The notes under the pieces were generated by a model. That model was not told the origin of the DNA. It saw nothing but the letters and a program-made list of their open reading frames with translations, and ran no database searches. Shown here one piece after another: positions 1-7,450 of a DNA stretch of 16,219 bases. A program made the position numbers and the translations under genes. Location of the stretch: contig JAAYEN010000168.1 of NCBI GenBank assembly GCA_012728775.1, positions 1 through 16,219 on the forward strand. The letters are read 5' to 3'. How positions within the stretch are numbered: the stretch's first letter is position 1; the number at the start of each line of letters is the position of its first letter. Source of the DNA: Tissierellia bacterium (GTDB lineage: Bacteria > Bacillota_A > Clostridia > Tissierellales > Peptoniphilaceae).

Positions 1-26
1 CCTATATTATTTAAAACAACTTTCAT
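1..26 (-). CDS. malK: ABC transporter ATPase, MalK-like, first codons only
   Basis: Only the start of this gene lies in the window. An AGGAGG ribosome binding site overlaps the malG stop codon and is followed after a short spacer by ATG and codons for MKVVLNNI. That is a typical beginning of the nucleotide-binding subunit of carbohydrate ABC importers. Its place directly after malG, with a 9-nt gap, fits an ATPase that energises the MalFG permease. No Walker motif is visible because the gene runs off the window, so the assignment rests on the N-terminal string and position. Any other gene starting with these residues cannot be excluded. Confidence 0.55.
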
Positions 27-35
27 TTTATCCTC

Positions 36-929
36 CTATCCCTTAACAGATCCAGAACTTAAACCAGAAACTAATTCTTTTTGTAAACTTATAAATAATA
101 TTATTATAGGAATTGCAGTTAACAATCCTCCTGCTGCAAAGGCCGGTTGATTCATAGTTCTAACATCATCTATTAATGTAAATAATCCAGTAGCCAATGT
201 GTAGTCTTGGGGATTAGTTAGCAAGATACTCGGTAGCATGTAATCCATAAATGGACCTATAAAGGACCACAAGGCTATTATTGCTAACATTGGTCTAGCT
301 ATAGGCATAATTATTAATCTATATACTTCCATATTAGAGCAGCCATCAATTCTAGCAGCATCGTCTAATTCTGTGGATACAGAATCTATATATCCTTTTA
401 AAATAAACGTATTAGAAGCTATGCCTCCTGCTGCATAAATTAGAATCAACATTGCTTTTCGACTAAATACGGGTAATATTCCGGATATTATAGAATGAAT
501 GGCATAAAAAGCTGTAATTCCAGCAAAGGTAGGAATAGTTTGTATAAGCATAATTCCCATAAGACTAAGTCTTTTACCCTTAAACCTAAATCGAGAATAA
601 GCATATCCTGTAAATGACACAATAATCAAGGTAATCAAAGCAGTAGCAATTGCGATATAAATAGTATTTCCCACCCATTTAGCAAAATAGGTTTTATCAA
701 ATAGATACTGAAAGTTTTTTAAAGAAAAAACATAATCTCCACTCAAGGAAATATTTCTACCTTGATTACCATTAAAACTAGAAATTACCATTACACTTAA
801 TGGCCAAACAATAATAAAAGACCATACAATCATAATAATATATGAAAGAGCTAAAAGGATTTTTCCAACAGTATTTAACGGCTGTCTATCGGATAAATAT
901 AATTTATTGTCTTTTTTTCTTTTAAACAT
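36..929 (-). CDS. malG: maltose/maltodextrin-type ABC permease, MalG
   Basis: This is a 297-residue inner membrane permease of the binding-protein-dependent transport (MetI-like) family. A cytoplasmic N-terminus (about 1-22) is followed by about six membrane helices. The EAA loop that docks on the ATPase is at residues 188-210 and reads DDAARIDG followed by a hydrophobic stretch ending in MPI; the usual EAA is DAA here, a tolerated variant. Length is normal for MalG. The ATG is 1 nt beyond the malF stop codon, and its AGGAGG site lies inside the last codons of malF, so translation is probably coupled. With MalF it should form the sugar pore. Maltose or maltodextrin is inferred from the MalE/MalF/MalG arrangement and not proven. 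Confidence 0.88.
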   Translation of the reverse strand: MFKRKKDNKLYLSDRQPLNTVGKILLALSYIIMIVWSFIIVWPLSVMVISSFNGNQGRNISLSGDYVFSLKNFQYLFDKTYFAKWVGNTIYIAIATALITLIIVSFTGYAYSRFRFKGKRLSLMGIMLIQTIPTFAGITAFYAIHSIISGILPVFSRKAMLILIYAAGGIASNTFILKGYIDSVSTELDDAARIDGCSNMEVYRLIIMPIARPMLAIIALWSFIGPFMDYMLPSILLTNPQDYTLATGLFTLIDDVRTMNQPAFAAGGLLTAIPIIILFISLQKELVSGLSSGSVKG

Positions 930-930
930 A

Positions 931-2967
931 TTAATCCTCCTTGAATGCCTTGGTGTTTCTATATCCTAAATAAGATATAAACATCAGAACTAATGAAATT
1001 ACAATTGTAATAGCTGCTCCTATACCTTGGTATTGATTTTGTACTGTCAATTTGTAAATGTATGAAATCAACAGATCTGAAGAGCCAGCTAAGTTTCCAT
1101 AAAGGGAAGGGAAGAATGGTCCTCCTCTATTGAACAAATAAATTATAGAAAAATTATTAAAGTTAAACGTATATTGATTTATCAATAATGGTGCGGTTTG
1201 AAATAAAACCAAAGGAATCGTAATTCTTAAAGTTTGTTGAAATCCCTTAGCACCATCTATTTCTGCTGCTTCGTACAAATCCTTTGGGATACCTTGTAGA
1301 ACACCAGTAGATAGTAAAAAAACATACGATGAACCTAGCCATCCTTGTAAAAGTATTAAAAATATTCTGGTTTGATTTGTGCTATTTTTAATATCCAAAC
1401 TAACGCCAAATATATCATTAATAATTTGAGTGAGAGGTCCATTTCTAGATACCATTAAAGAGAAAAACATAATAGTAATAAAAGCTGGAACCGCCCAAGG
1501 TAGAATATATATAGTTCTAAATAATTTCTTACCAATCACTCTATCTTGATTTACTATCAAACTCAAAATAAATCCAATAGCAATGGCAAATGTCGTAGCT
1601 CCTACTGTCCACATTAACGTCCATCTTAAAATTAACCAAAATGCTCCACCGGCGATACCTTCGCCTTTAGCAACTAATGCATAGTTTGCAAAACCAATCC
1701 AATTGAATTTTGTTTGGTGGTCAGGGTCCATATTAGTAAAAGAGATTAAGAAAGTGGTTATGATTGGTATCAAAACAATAAATGCAATTAACACATAGGC
1801 TGGTATGGAAACTAGATAAGGGAAACCTTCACTTTCAATATTTTGGGTAGTTTCAAACCAAGTTTTAACTCTTATTCCTTTAATAGCATCAGTTTCAGTT
1901 TTTCTTACATCTTTAAATGAGGCAAATAAAATAAATAAAGCAATTAATGCAAAAATGATTGCAATAATACCTTCTATCATAAATATAATAGACCTATCCA
2001 TTCTTGCACCATCTTGAGCTAATGAAATCAAACCAAAAAAACCTTCACCTTGATAATTTCCATATCCTAAAAAGTAGGGAATTGCTATTATATAAGTAAA
2101 TAAGCTACCAATAAAAAAAAGTAAAGCTTTAACATATTGCTTATTTAACAGTTGTCCTAGTCCCGGTATAAGTGCTGATATCAATGTATTAATTGGAAAA
2201 TTTTTTTCAATCTCTTGAGGAGTTTTTCTTCTGGAATCTGAAATATCTGATTCCATAACTTTTTTTTGTGTAGCAATATCAATTTTTAAATGATGCTCTA
2301 AATTTTTAATTTCTTCTTCTAAACTTTTTTTGGGATTGTTATACGAGTAGGCTAAAATATCTTCTTTATATCTTGTATTAGCTACTCTTACTTCATTTGT
2401 ATATGCTTTAGCTGATATTAGTCCAGATTTTTTCTTTTGCTTAATGTTTTCTATTTCTTTTTCTAAATCATTTTTCCGTTGAGTATTAAATGCTTCAATA
2501 TCTTTGCTTATACGGTTTACTTCATCAAGATCTAAATTATTTAATTTTGTTTTTTTAACTTCCAAGTCTTTAGAAATATTTTCATAGGTATATATTATTT
2601 CTGGAATATGTCTTAGCTTATGACTGCTAATTCTAACTTTCAAAAGTGCATCATAGTCTAATTCCACATAGTCAGTATAAAAACCTAATTCTTTTTCAGC
2701 CTTATAGAATTCAACTTTATAATCTTTTATTATCTTTTCATCAGATATTGTACTTTCATATTGCTTAAGTTCTTGATCTAGATTAGTCAAGAAAGTTTTT
2801 TCATTGTCCTTATATTGATTATAGGCAATAATATATGGATGGGAGTCTTTATTTTTCTTTAAATTCAAAGCTTCATTATCACTACTATTTGCCAAATCTA
2901 AAAGATATAAGTTTTTTCGAGGGTAAATATTTCCTATTTCATCTCTAAGTTCTTTTGAATATCTCAT
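931..2967 (-). CDS. malF: maltose/maltodextrin-type ABC permease, MalF, with long N-terminal coiled-coil extension
   Basis: This is a 678-residue permease, much longer than the usual 300-510 residues. Residues 1 to about 255 are hydrophilic and Lys/Glu-rich, with predicted coiled-coil stretches (about 50-90, 130-180 and 215-240). Residues 259-300 hold a PGLGQLLNKQYVKALLFF segment like the TM2/DUF5683 hairpins seen in some Firmicute MalF proteins. More helices follow near 328-350 and 385-411. The MetI-like core occupies about 440-670, with the EAA loop at 563-586 (DLYEAAEIDGAKGF, then IPL). The gene starts with an ATGA overlap with the upstream membrane protein gene, behind a GGAGG site. Pairing with MalG as a heterodimeric sugar channel is well supported by family and context; the function of the extension is unknown. 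Confidence 0.88.
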   Translation of the reverse strand: MRYSKELRDEIGNIYPRKNLYLLDLANSSDNEALNLKKNKDSHPYIIAYNQYKDNEKTFLTNLDQELKQYESTISDEKIIKDYKVEFYKAEKELGFYTDYVELDYDALLKVRISSHKLRHIPEIIYTYENISKDLEVKKTKLNNLDLDEVNRISKDIEAFNTQRKNDLEKEIENIKQKKKSGLISAKAYTNEVRVANTRYKEDILAYSYNNPKKSLEEEIKNLEHHLKIDIATQKKVMESDISDSRRKTPQEIEKNFPINTLISALIPGLGQLLNKQYVKALLFFIGSLFTYIIAIPYFLGYGNYQGEGFFGLISLAQDGARMDRSIIFMIEGIIAIIFALIALFILFASFKDVRKTETDAIKGIRVKTWFETTQNIESEGFPYLVSIPAYVLIAFIVLIPIITTFLISFTNMDPDHQTKFNWIGFANYALVAKGEGIAGGAFWLILRWTLMWTVGATTFAIAIGFILSLIVNQDRVIGKKLFRTIYILPWAVPAFITIMFFSLMVSRNGPLTQIINDIFGVSLDIKNSTNQTRIFLILLQGWLGSSYVFLLSTGVLQGIPKDLYEAAEIDGAKGFQQTLRITIPLVLFQTAPLLINQYTFNFNNFSIIYLFNRGGPFFPSLYGNLAGSSDLLISYIYKLTVQNQYQGIGAAITIVISLVLMFISYLGYRNTKAFKED

Positions 2968-3380
2968 CTTTTTTCCTCCATGTTACTACTGTACTTAACA
3001 ACAAAAATTAACAAAAAAAGATATAAAATTAAAATGATATAATAAAATGCAGAGTTAATTTTGAAGGTAAGTATATTATTAATTAATTTAATTAAAATCA
3101 TACCACCGAAAACGATTGCATATAATTTGTTAGGTTTTATTTTATTATATGTAAGAAATAAATATAAAGATATAACAATGGGCTCAATGATATTAAAAAT
3201 ATAAGTTAATAATATGAAATTTAAATAATCTTGATTCGAATTATTTGGAAAAGTATTTCTATAATTATTTAGAGCTTCTATACTTTTAGCATTCATCAAT
3301 GCTTCTAGGGAAGCAAATAATACAATTAATAAGGCAATAACAAGTATAATTTTCAAATTTTTATTAACATTCTTCTTCAT
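2964..3380 (-). CDS. small four-helix membrane protein of the mal operon, function unknown
   Basis: This gene encodes 138 residues. About four hydrophobic helices are visible: roughly 9-28, 51-77, 84-106 and 110-130. The N-terminus is positively charged (MKKNVNKNLK) and the C-terminus is charged (SSNMEEKR). I recognise no family or catalytic motif. It lies between malE and malF, and its TGA stop overlaps the malF ATG, so it is very likely co-transcribed and perhaps translationally coupled with malF. The ribosome binding site is weak (GGTGAG close to the ATG), suggesting low expression relative to malE. It could be an accessory subunit or assembly factor of the transporter, but that is only a guess from position. 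Confidence 0.75.
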   Translation of the reverse strand: MKKNVNKNLKIILVIALLIVLFASLEALMNAKSIEALNNYRNTFPNNSNQDYLNFILLTYIFNIIEPIVISLYLFLTYNKIKPNKLYAIVFGGMILIKLINNILTFKINSAFYYIILILYLFLLIFVVKYSSNMEEKR

Positions 3381-3401
3381 ATCTCACCATAATAAAACGT
3401 T

Positions 3402-3424
3402 AAGGGGACAATTTTAGTCCCCTT
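3402..3424 (-). terminator. hairpin after malE, likely leaky terminator or mRNA-stabilising stem
   Basis: An 8-bp perfect stem (AAGGGGAC / GTCCCCTT, 7-nt loop) lies in the 64-nt gap between the malE stop and the next gene. On the transcript strand it is followed by AACGTTTTATT, a poor U-tract. It probably lets malE accumulate above the downstream membrane genes by partial termination or 3' protection, as is known for binding-protein operons in general. Confidence 0.6.
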
Positions 3425-3444
3425 AGATATTCACTTTAATTTAA

Positions 3445-4773
3445 TTATTTAATATTCATCATCATCGCATCGAAAGAGGCTTTTATTTCATTATACCCTT
3501 CTTCTACTGTTTTAGGTTGTACGCTATTCCATGATAGTAGTGCGTTTTTCCAAGTATCCCAAACTTGACCCCATTCGGAGAATAAAGGTCTAGCAGGTGC
3601 TTTCTCATAAGAATCATAAACTGCAGCTATGATTTCTTTTTGTATATCTGATAAATCAGAATTTTCATAAGTTTCAATAGTTGCATTTTCTAAGATTTTT
3701 CCTGTCGCATTAAATAAATCTACAGCATATTCAGGATTAACAATTTCTTTAATCATAGCATATGCAAGGTTTATTTTATCTTGATCTTCTTCTATACGAG
3801 AATTTATAGCTAATCCCCATCCGCCTTTCCAATGTGATAGAGGATTGCCGTTAATAGTTATTTTATCAATAGAATTGATAGCTAGATTATCTTCGCCAGC
3901 TATTTCAGTCATTGTTCCTTGCTCCCAAGGACCACCTAATCTGATTACTCCATTAGAACCAGTTCTAAATTCATCATCTACATAACCCCAGCCAGCTTCA
4001 TTATCAAATAATGAAGTATTTGCAGAATTATGTGCACTCCAATAATCGTAAATAGTTTGAATTGCAGCTTGTTGATCTGCAGTTAATTCGCTATATTCTT
4101 TAGTCATATCAGAATAAAATTCGCCGTTTTCATTTATTCCTAAAAATTCAATATCCACTGCATTCGTTACTGCTACACCAAACCAAGCATCGAATAATGG
4201 TAAGAGAACTCTAGCTTCGCTGTCTTGATTAGAAATCTCAACTGGATTTGCTAAATCGATACCTGCTGCTTCTGCATTTTCTTTATTTGCATAAGTGATT
4301 AATGTTTCTATATTATATGGAAAAGCTAAATATTCTCCATCAATATTAAACTGTCCACCTAAACCAGCATTATAATCATCCCATCCTCCTAGATCTGCTG
4401 CTAATGCTTCTGCGTCAATAGGATTCAATACCAAAGCATCATTTAGTCCATAAAGTCTATCTGCAGGTATAGCGAACAAATCGGCAACATCTTCGTTTAA
4501 TGCGTCTGTATTATCCATTGTGTCTAGGTGGTCAAATGCACCAACTTCGATAATATTAATAACCGCATCAGGATTAGCAGCTTTTACTCTTTCTGCTGCT
4601 GCTTCATAATATTCCATCCATTCCGTTTCAGCTTGAACACTAATTTCACCAGTCAATCCACCTTCAGCTGTTTCTGCAGGCTTAGCTTCTGGCGCAGTTC
4701 CTTTTTGCCCACATGCAGTAAAGACTAAAGTCAATACCAATAGTAGAGCTAACACTTTTCTTACATTCTTCAT
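3445..4773 (-). CDS. malE: sugar ABC transporter substrate-binding lipoprotein, MalE-like
   Basis: This is a 442-residue extracellular solute-binding protein of family 1. It has a lipoprotein signal peptide: MKNVRK, a hydrophobic stretch, then FTAC with the lipidated Cys at residue 21. An Ala/Pro/Glu-rich linker follows and then the two-lobed binding domain. A segment near residue 314 (LSHWKGGWGLAINSR) matches the conserved ligand-cleft strand of maltose/maltodextrin-binding proteins. The start is set by an AGGAGG site 8 nt before the ATG. It is the first gene of the importer operon and should deliver maltose or maltodextrins to MalFG at the outer face of the membrane. The exact sugar cannot be read from sequence alone. 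Confidence 0.85.
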   Translation of the reverse strand: MKNVRKVLALLLVLTLVFTACGQKGTAPEAKPAETAEGGLTGEISVQAETEWMEYYEAAAERVKAANPDAVINIIEVGAFDHLDTMDNTDALNEDVADLFAIPADRLYGLNDALVLNPIDAEALAADLGGWDDYNAGLGGQFNIDGEYLAFPYNIETLITYANKENAEAAGIDLANPVEISNQDSEARVLLPLFDAWFGVAVTNAVDIEFLGINENGEFYSDMTKEYSELTADQQAAIQTIYDYWSAHNSANTSLFDNEAGWGYVDDEFRTGSNGVIRLGGPWEQGTMTEIAGEDNLAINSIDKITINGNPLSHWKGGWGLAINSRIEEDQDKINLAYAMIKEIVNPEYAVDLFNATGKILENATIETYENSDLSDIQKEIIAAVYDSYEKAPARPLFSEWGQVWDTWKNALLSWNSVQPKTVEEGYNEIKASFDAMMMNIK

Positions 4774-4807
4774 TATTAATTCCTCCTAGAATTGATATCC
4801 CTTAACA

Positions 4808-4822
4808 TGTTATCGTTTTCAA
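4808..4822 (-). promoter_or_regulatory. cre-like operator (CcpA or LacI-family regulator) before malE
   Basis: On the minus strand the site reads TTGAAAACGATAACA and fits every fixed position of the Firmicute cre consensus WTGNAANCGNWNNCW. It lies between the predicted malE transcription start and the malE start codon, where a bound repressor would act as a roadblock. A MalR-type LacI-family repressor would recognise a similar sequence, so the identity of the regulator is open. Confidence 0.6.
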
Positions 4823-4848
4823 TATAAATAATCGTAGTTAAACATTTA

Positions 4849-4869
4849 AGGATAATAATTTATAATCCT
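4849..4869 (-). repeat. 21-bp inverted repeat just downstream of the malE transcription start
   Basis: AGGAT and ATCCT arms surround an AT-rich centre that is also symmetrical, with 9 of 10 base pairs matching around the middle base. It falls about 4-24 nt after the predicted malE transcription start, a classical operator position. It could alternatively be a weak 5' UTR hairpin. Confidence 0.35.
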
Positions 4870-4879
4870 CATATACCCA

Positions 4880-4908
4880 ATTGTACTATAAAACTATAAT
4901 ATAAACAA
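4880..4908 (-). promoter_or_regulatory. predicted promoter of the malE operon
   Basis: On the minus strand, TTGTTT (4903-4908) and TACAAT (4880-4885) are separated by 17 nt. The -10 box matches 5 of 6 consensus bases and the -35 is weaker. It is the best sigma-A-like pair in the 4774-4952 gap and lies 44 bp from the insertion sequence, so the insertion leaves it intact. Confidence 0.55.
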
Positions 4909-4952
4909 AAATTTCACTGCAATTTTAAAATCAACTTGTTAAATAAACTTAA

Positions 4953-4965
4953 CCTGAATTATTCA
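4953..4965 (+). repeat. left terminal inverted repeat of the IS1380 element
   Basis: CCTGAATTATTCA is the exact reverse complement of 6603-6615. It is preceded by the CTTAA target duplication copy at 4948-4952. Confidence 0.88.
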
Positions 4966-5123
4966 CTACAATTAAATAATATAGATCAAAACTAGATACT
5001 AACTGGCTTTTCATCTTTCCAGGCTTTCATCTAAAAAGTGAAGCTTTAGAGATAGAAAAAGGGCTCCAATTTTGTTAAAATGAAGTTGCAAAGACCCACA
5101 AAATAACAAAAGGAGGAACCCTT

Positions 5124-6443
5124 ATGTATAGTCTAAATAATCTTCACTTAGAATGCAATAACAAAATTAAATTAAATTTCCATGGTGGTGACCTATCATC
5201 TGATTCTGGTCTTTTTCTTCTTAAAGAGTTTGCTGATAAAATTGGTTTTCATCAAACAATAAAGAAATTTTTTAAAACCGAGGATAAGGCTGACAGAAAG
5301 CACAAGGATTATGATAACTTAAGCCAAATTCTTTACCAGATTCTTGCTGGATACTTTAATGATAATGATGCTGATGAACTTAGGAATGAACCTGTCCTAA
5401 ATGTTATCCATCATAAAGATGGTCTAGCTTCACAGCCAACTCTTTCAAGGTTTTTTAACAGAATGGATGATTCTACCCTTGAACAATTTGATGAAATTCT
5501 AAAGGCTTTAAGGGCTAATGTATATTCTCTCGAACCGCCCAAGAGGGTCCTCTTGGACCTTGACTCCACCCTTTTACCTGCATATGGCAAGCAGGAAGGT
5601 GTAAATTATAATTTTCATTATGGGTCTAATGGCTACCATCCTTTAGTTTGCTATGATGGTTTAACTGGTGACCTATTAAAAGTTAAGCTTCGAAATGGTA
5701 GTGTCTACACATCATCAGATGTAGTAGGTTTTCTTCAACCAATTTTAGATGAATATGAAAAAAACTACCCAGATACAGAGATCTTTTTAAGAGCCGATAG
5801 TGGTTTCGCCAAACCAGAATTATATACTCAGGCTGAAACTAATGGCGTATCCTATGTTATTAGACTAAAAGCCAATCAAACTCTCTACAAATTAGCTGAA
5901 ACTGCCACTAGAAGGATGGATGAACTAACCAAAGATAACAAGCTAGACTATGCCGTAATCTACGATGAATTTAACTACCAAGCTGCAAGCTGGGATTATC
6001 CTAGGCGTGTAGTTGTAAAGGTTGAAAAGCCTAGTAATCAATTTACCTATCAATATGGTTTCATAGTGACTAACATGGATTTAAGCCCCAAAAATATACT
6101 TAGGCTTTACAATAATCGTGGTCGTATGGAAAACTTTATTAAAGAAGGTAAAAATGGCTTTAATTTCTCCTCTACTAGTAGCCCAAGGAAGATAGTAAAT
6201 TCAAATCGTCTACAAGTATCTGCCCTAGCCTACAATCTATTTAATTGGTTTAGGAGGCTAGTTTTACCTAAAAGTATGAACAAAATGCAAATAGAAACCA
6301 TCAGAATGAAATTAATAAAGATAGCCTCTAGAATTACACGTTCAGCTAGGTACCTAATATTTAAGTTATGCAGCTCCTATCCCTATAAAAAAGAATTTAT
6401 CAAAACACTAGAAAACATTAGGTCTATCCCTAAGTTGGAATAG
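5124..6443 (+). CDS. IS1380-family DDE transposase
   Basis: This is a 439-residue transposase that cuts and rejoins the element's ends. The N-terminus carries the family signature GGDLSSDSGLFLL (21-33). The RNase H-like catalytic core shows LDLDSTLLPAYG with the first Asp at 147, RADSGF with Asp225, and a Y-(2)-R-(3)-E-(6)-K signature at Tyr329, Arg332, Glu336 and Lys343. All three acidic catalytic residues are therefore present and the frame is open, so the enzyme is probably active. An AGGAGG site 8 nt before the ATG and an extended -10 (TGTTAAAAT, 5073-5081) inside the element would drive expression. Length is typical of the family. Confidence 0.93.
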   Translation: MYSLNNLHLECNNKIKLNFHGGDLSSDSGLFLLKEFADKIGFHQTIKKFFKTEDKADRKHKDYDNLSQILYQILAGYFNDNDADELRNEPVLNVIHHKDGLASQPTLSRFFNRMDDSTLEQFDEILKALRANVYSLEPPKRVLLDLDSTLLPAYGKQEGVNYNFHYGSNGYHPLVCYDGLTGDLLKVKLRNGSVYTSSDVVGFLQPILDEYEKNYPDTEIFLRADSGFAKPELYTQAETNGVSYVIRLKANQTLYKLAETATRRMDELTKDNKLDYAVIYDEFNYQAASWDYPRRVVVKVEKPSNQFTYQYGFIVTNMDLSPKNILRLYNNRGRMENFIKEGKNGFNFSSTSSPRKIVNSNRLQVSALAYNLFNWFRRLVLPKSMNKMQIETIRMKLIKIASRITRSARYLIFKLCSSYPYKKEFIKTLENIRSIPKLE

Positions 6444-6461
6444 TCATCAAATTAAGGACCT

Positions 6462-6551
6462 TGAAAGTTTCATATAAGCTCTTTATTTATCCTAGGATAG
6501 TTATGCCCTTTTTTAAAGGCAAACCTTCCATATTAGCTTTTGAAACTTTCA
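6462..6551 (+). terminator. large structured inverted repeat after the transposase gene, probable terminator
   Basis: TGAAAGTTTCA...AAGCT (6462-6480) pairs with AGCTTTTGAAACTTTCA (6535-6551). Two smaller palindromes lie in between: TATCCTAGGATA (6488-6499), and TGCC/GGCA arms (6504-6507, 6518-6521) around a T/A-rich core. The transcript could fold as a three-way junction and is followed by TTTTATTTTT. Termination of the transposase message is the simplest role, but it lies only about 50 bp from the element's right end and could also serve transposition. Confidence 0.5.
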
Positions 6552-6602
6552 TTTTATTTTTCAACGATGTATTTTAATAAAATATTATTTTTTATATGTT
6601 CA

Positions 6603-6615
6603 TGAATAATTCAGG
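6603..6615 (-). repeat. right terminal inverted repeat of the IS1380 element
   Basis: TGAATAATTCAGG is the exact reverse complement of 4953-4965. It is followed by the second CTTAA copy at 6616-6620. Confidence 0.88.
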
Positions 6616-6639
6616 CTTAATTATATAATATGTTATAAT
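6610..6639 (+). promoter_or_regulatory. predicted promoter of the methyltransferase gene, rebuilt by the insertion
   Basis: An extended -10 element (TGT TATAAT, 6631-6639) lies 79 nt before the start codon. The -35 position falls on the last bases of the insertion sequence (TTCAGG, 6610-6615, 18-nt spacer). The insertion therefore replaced the original -35 region with IS sequence. Confidence 0.5.
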
Positions 6640-6717
6640 TATTTTAGATGCATATTCCCAATAGGTTATTAATTTATAGGAAATGAGGTCTAAAATTATT
6701 ATAAGAGGTGCTTAATT

Positions 6718-7311
6718 TTGTCGAATAATAAAAATAATTTTCTTTTTAATTTAATCGCGCCTATCTACGGACTTTTTTTCAACTATCAAAGAAGAAAATT
6801 TTTAGAAACAATTGAAAAAGTTAAAGAAGAAATAGATTTATTTTCCTTTGAGACAATTCTTGATGTAGGTTGTGGAACTGGTGCATTATGTTCTGTTTTA
6901 AATGAATTTGGGTTGAGAACTACAGGAATTGATCCTGCAATTAAAATGATAAAAGTTGCAAAAGAGAAAACCCAAAATACAGAAATAGAATATTTTCACG
7001 AAGACATTTTAGATGGCCTTTCATTTAAGAATAAGAGCTTTGACATATCCATTTCCTCTTTTGTTGCCCATGGATTATTAGAAGAGGATAGACGCCAAAT
7101 GTATTTAGAGATGAAAAGAGTTGCTAAGCATTATGTAATAATTCATGATTACAACAAAAGTAGAGGTTCTTTAACAAATATGGTAGAATGGTTGGAAGGT
7201 GGAGATTATTTTAATTTTATAGAAAATGTAGAATCTGAACTAAAAGATTACTTTTCTAACATTAAAATTGTACAAGTCGATAAGAGAGCAAATTGGTATA
7301 TATGTAAGTAA
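6718..7311 (+). CDS. class I SAM-dependent methyltransferase
   Basis: This encodes 197 residues of the methyltransferase type 11 / UbiE-like fold. Motif I that binds S-adenosylmethionine is ILDVGCGTGAL (about 47-57), the acidic residue ending strand 2 is in GIDPA (Asp72), and the HEDILDGL segment (94-101) matches the adenine-contacting region. The start is a TTG, chosen because AGAGGTG lies 8 nt before it and the N-terminal segment LIAPIYGLFFNYQRRKF (about 12-28) matches the usual start of such enzymes. The substrate is unknown. The gene stands alone, downstream of the insertion sequence and convergent with degV. Confidence 0.8.
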   Translation: MSNNKNNFLFNLIAPIYGLFFNYQRRKFLETIEKVKEEIDLFSFETILDVGCGTGALCSVLNEFGLRTTGIDPAIKMIKVAKEKTQNTEIEYFHEDILDGLSFKNKSFDISISSFVAHGLLEEDRRQMYLEMKRVAKHYVIIHDYNKSRGSLTNMVEWLEGGDYFNFIENVESELKDYFSNIKIVQVDKRANWYICK

Positions 7312-7402
7312 ATAAAAATATTATTGAATCATTCTATTTAGAGATATATTAATTTTAAATGATGAATTCAAAAAACGTTAATTATATATTATGCTAAAAA
7401 AT

Positions 7403-7443
7403 AAAAAATCGACTTAAACAAGTTTTTTATAAGTCGATTTTTA
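7403..7443. terminator. bidirectional intrinsic terminator between methyltransferase and degV
   Basis: The 13-bp perfect stem AAAAATCGACTTA / TAAGTCGATTTTT (7404-7416 and 7430-7442) has a 13-nt loop and A/T tracts on both sides. The two flanking genes converge on it, so it can stop transcription from either side. Confidence 0.88.
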
Positions 7444-7450
7444 TTACATA

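Larger units (their letters stand above)
4953..6615 (+). mobile_element. complete IS1380-family insertion sequence with CTTAA target duplication
   Basis: The element is 1663 bp, in the usual size range of the IS1380 family. Its ends are perfect 13-bp inverted repeats, CCTGAATTATTCA at 4953-4965 and the complement TGAATAATTCAGG at 6603-6615. CTTAA flanks both ends (4948-4952 and 6616-6620), a 5-bp target duplication. Inside is one full-length transposase. Subterminal DNA is structured: direct repeats GGCTTTTCATCT / GGCTTTCATCT at 5005-5016 and 5022-5032, and a large inverted repeat at 6462-6551. Intact ends, duplication and reading frame suggest a recent insertion. It sits in the gap between two divergent genes, malE and the methyltransferase. 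Confidence 0.9.

Noticed and set aside
4528..4728. Plus-strand open frame opposite the malE 5' end
   Set aside because: Composition typical of an antisense shadow, and it covers the malE signal peptide region.
5076..6554. Alternative ends of the insertion sequence (TAAAATGAA-GTT-CAAA similarity)
   Set aside because: The match is gapped and has no target duplication, whereas 4953-6615 has perfect 13-bp ends and CTTAA flanks.
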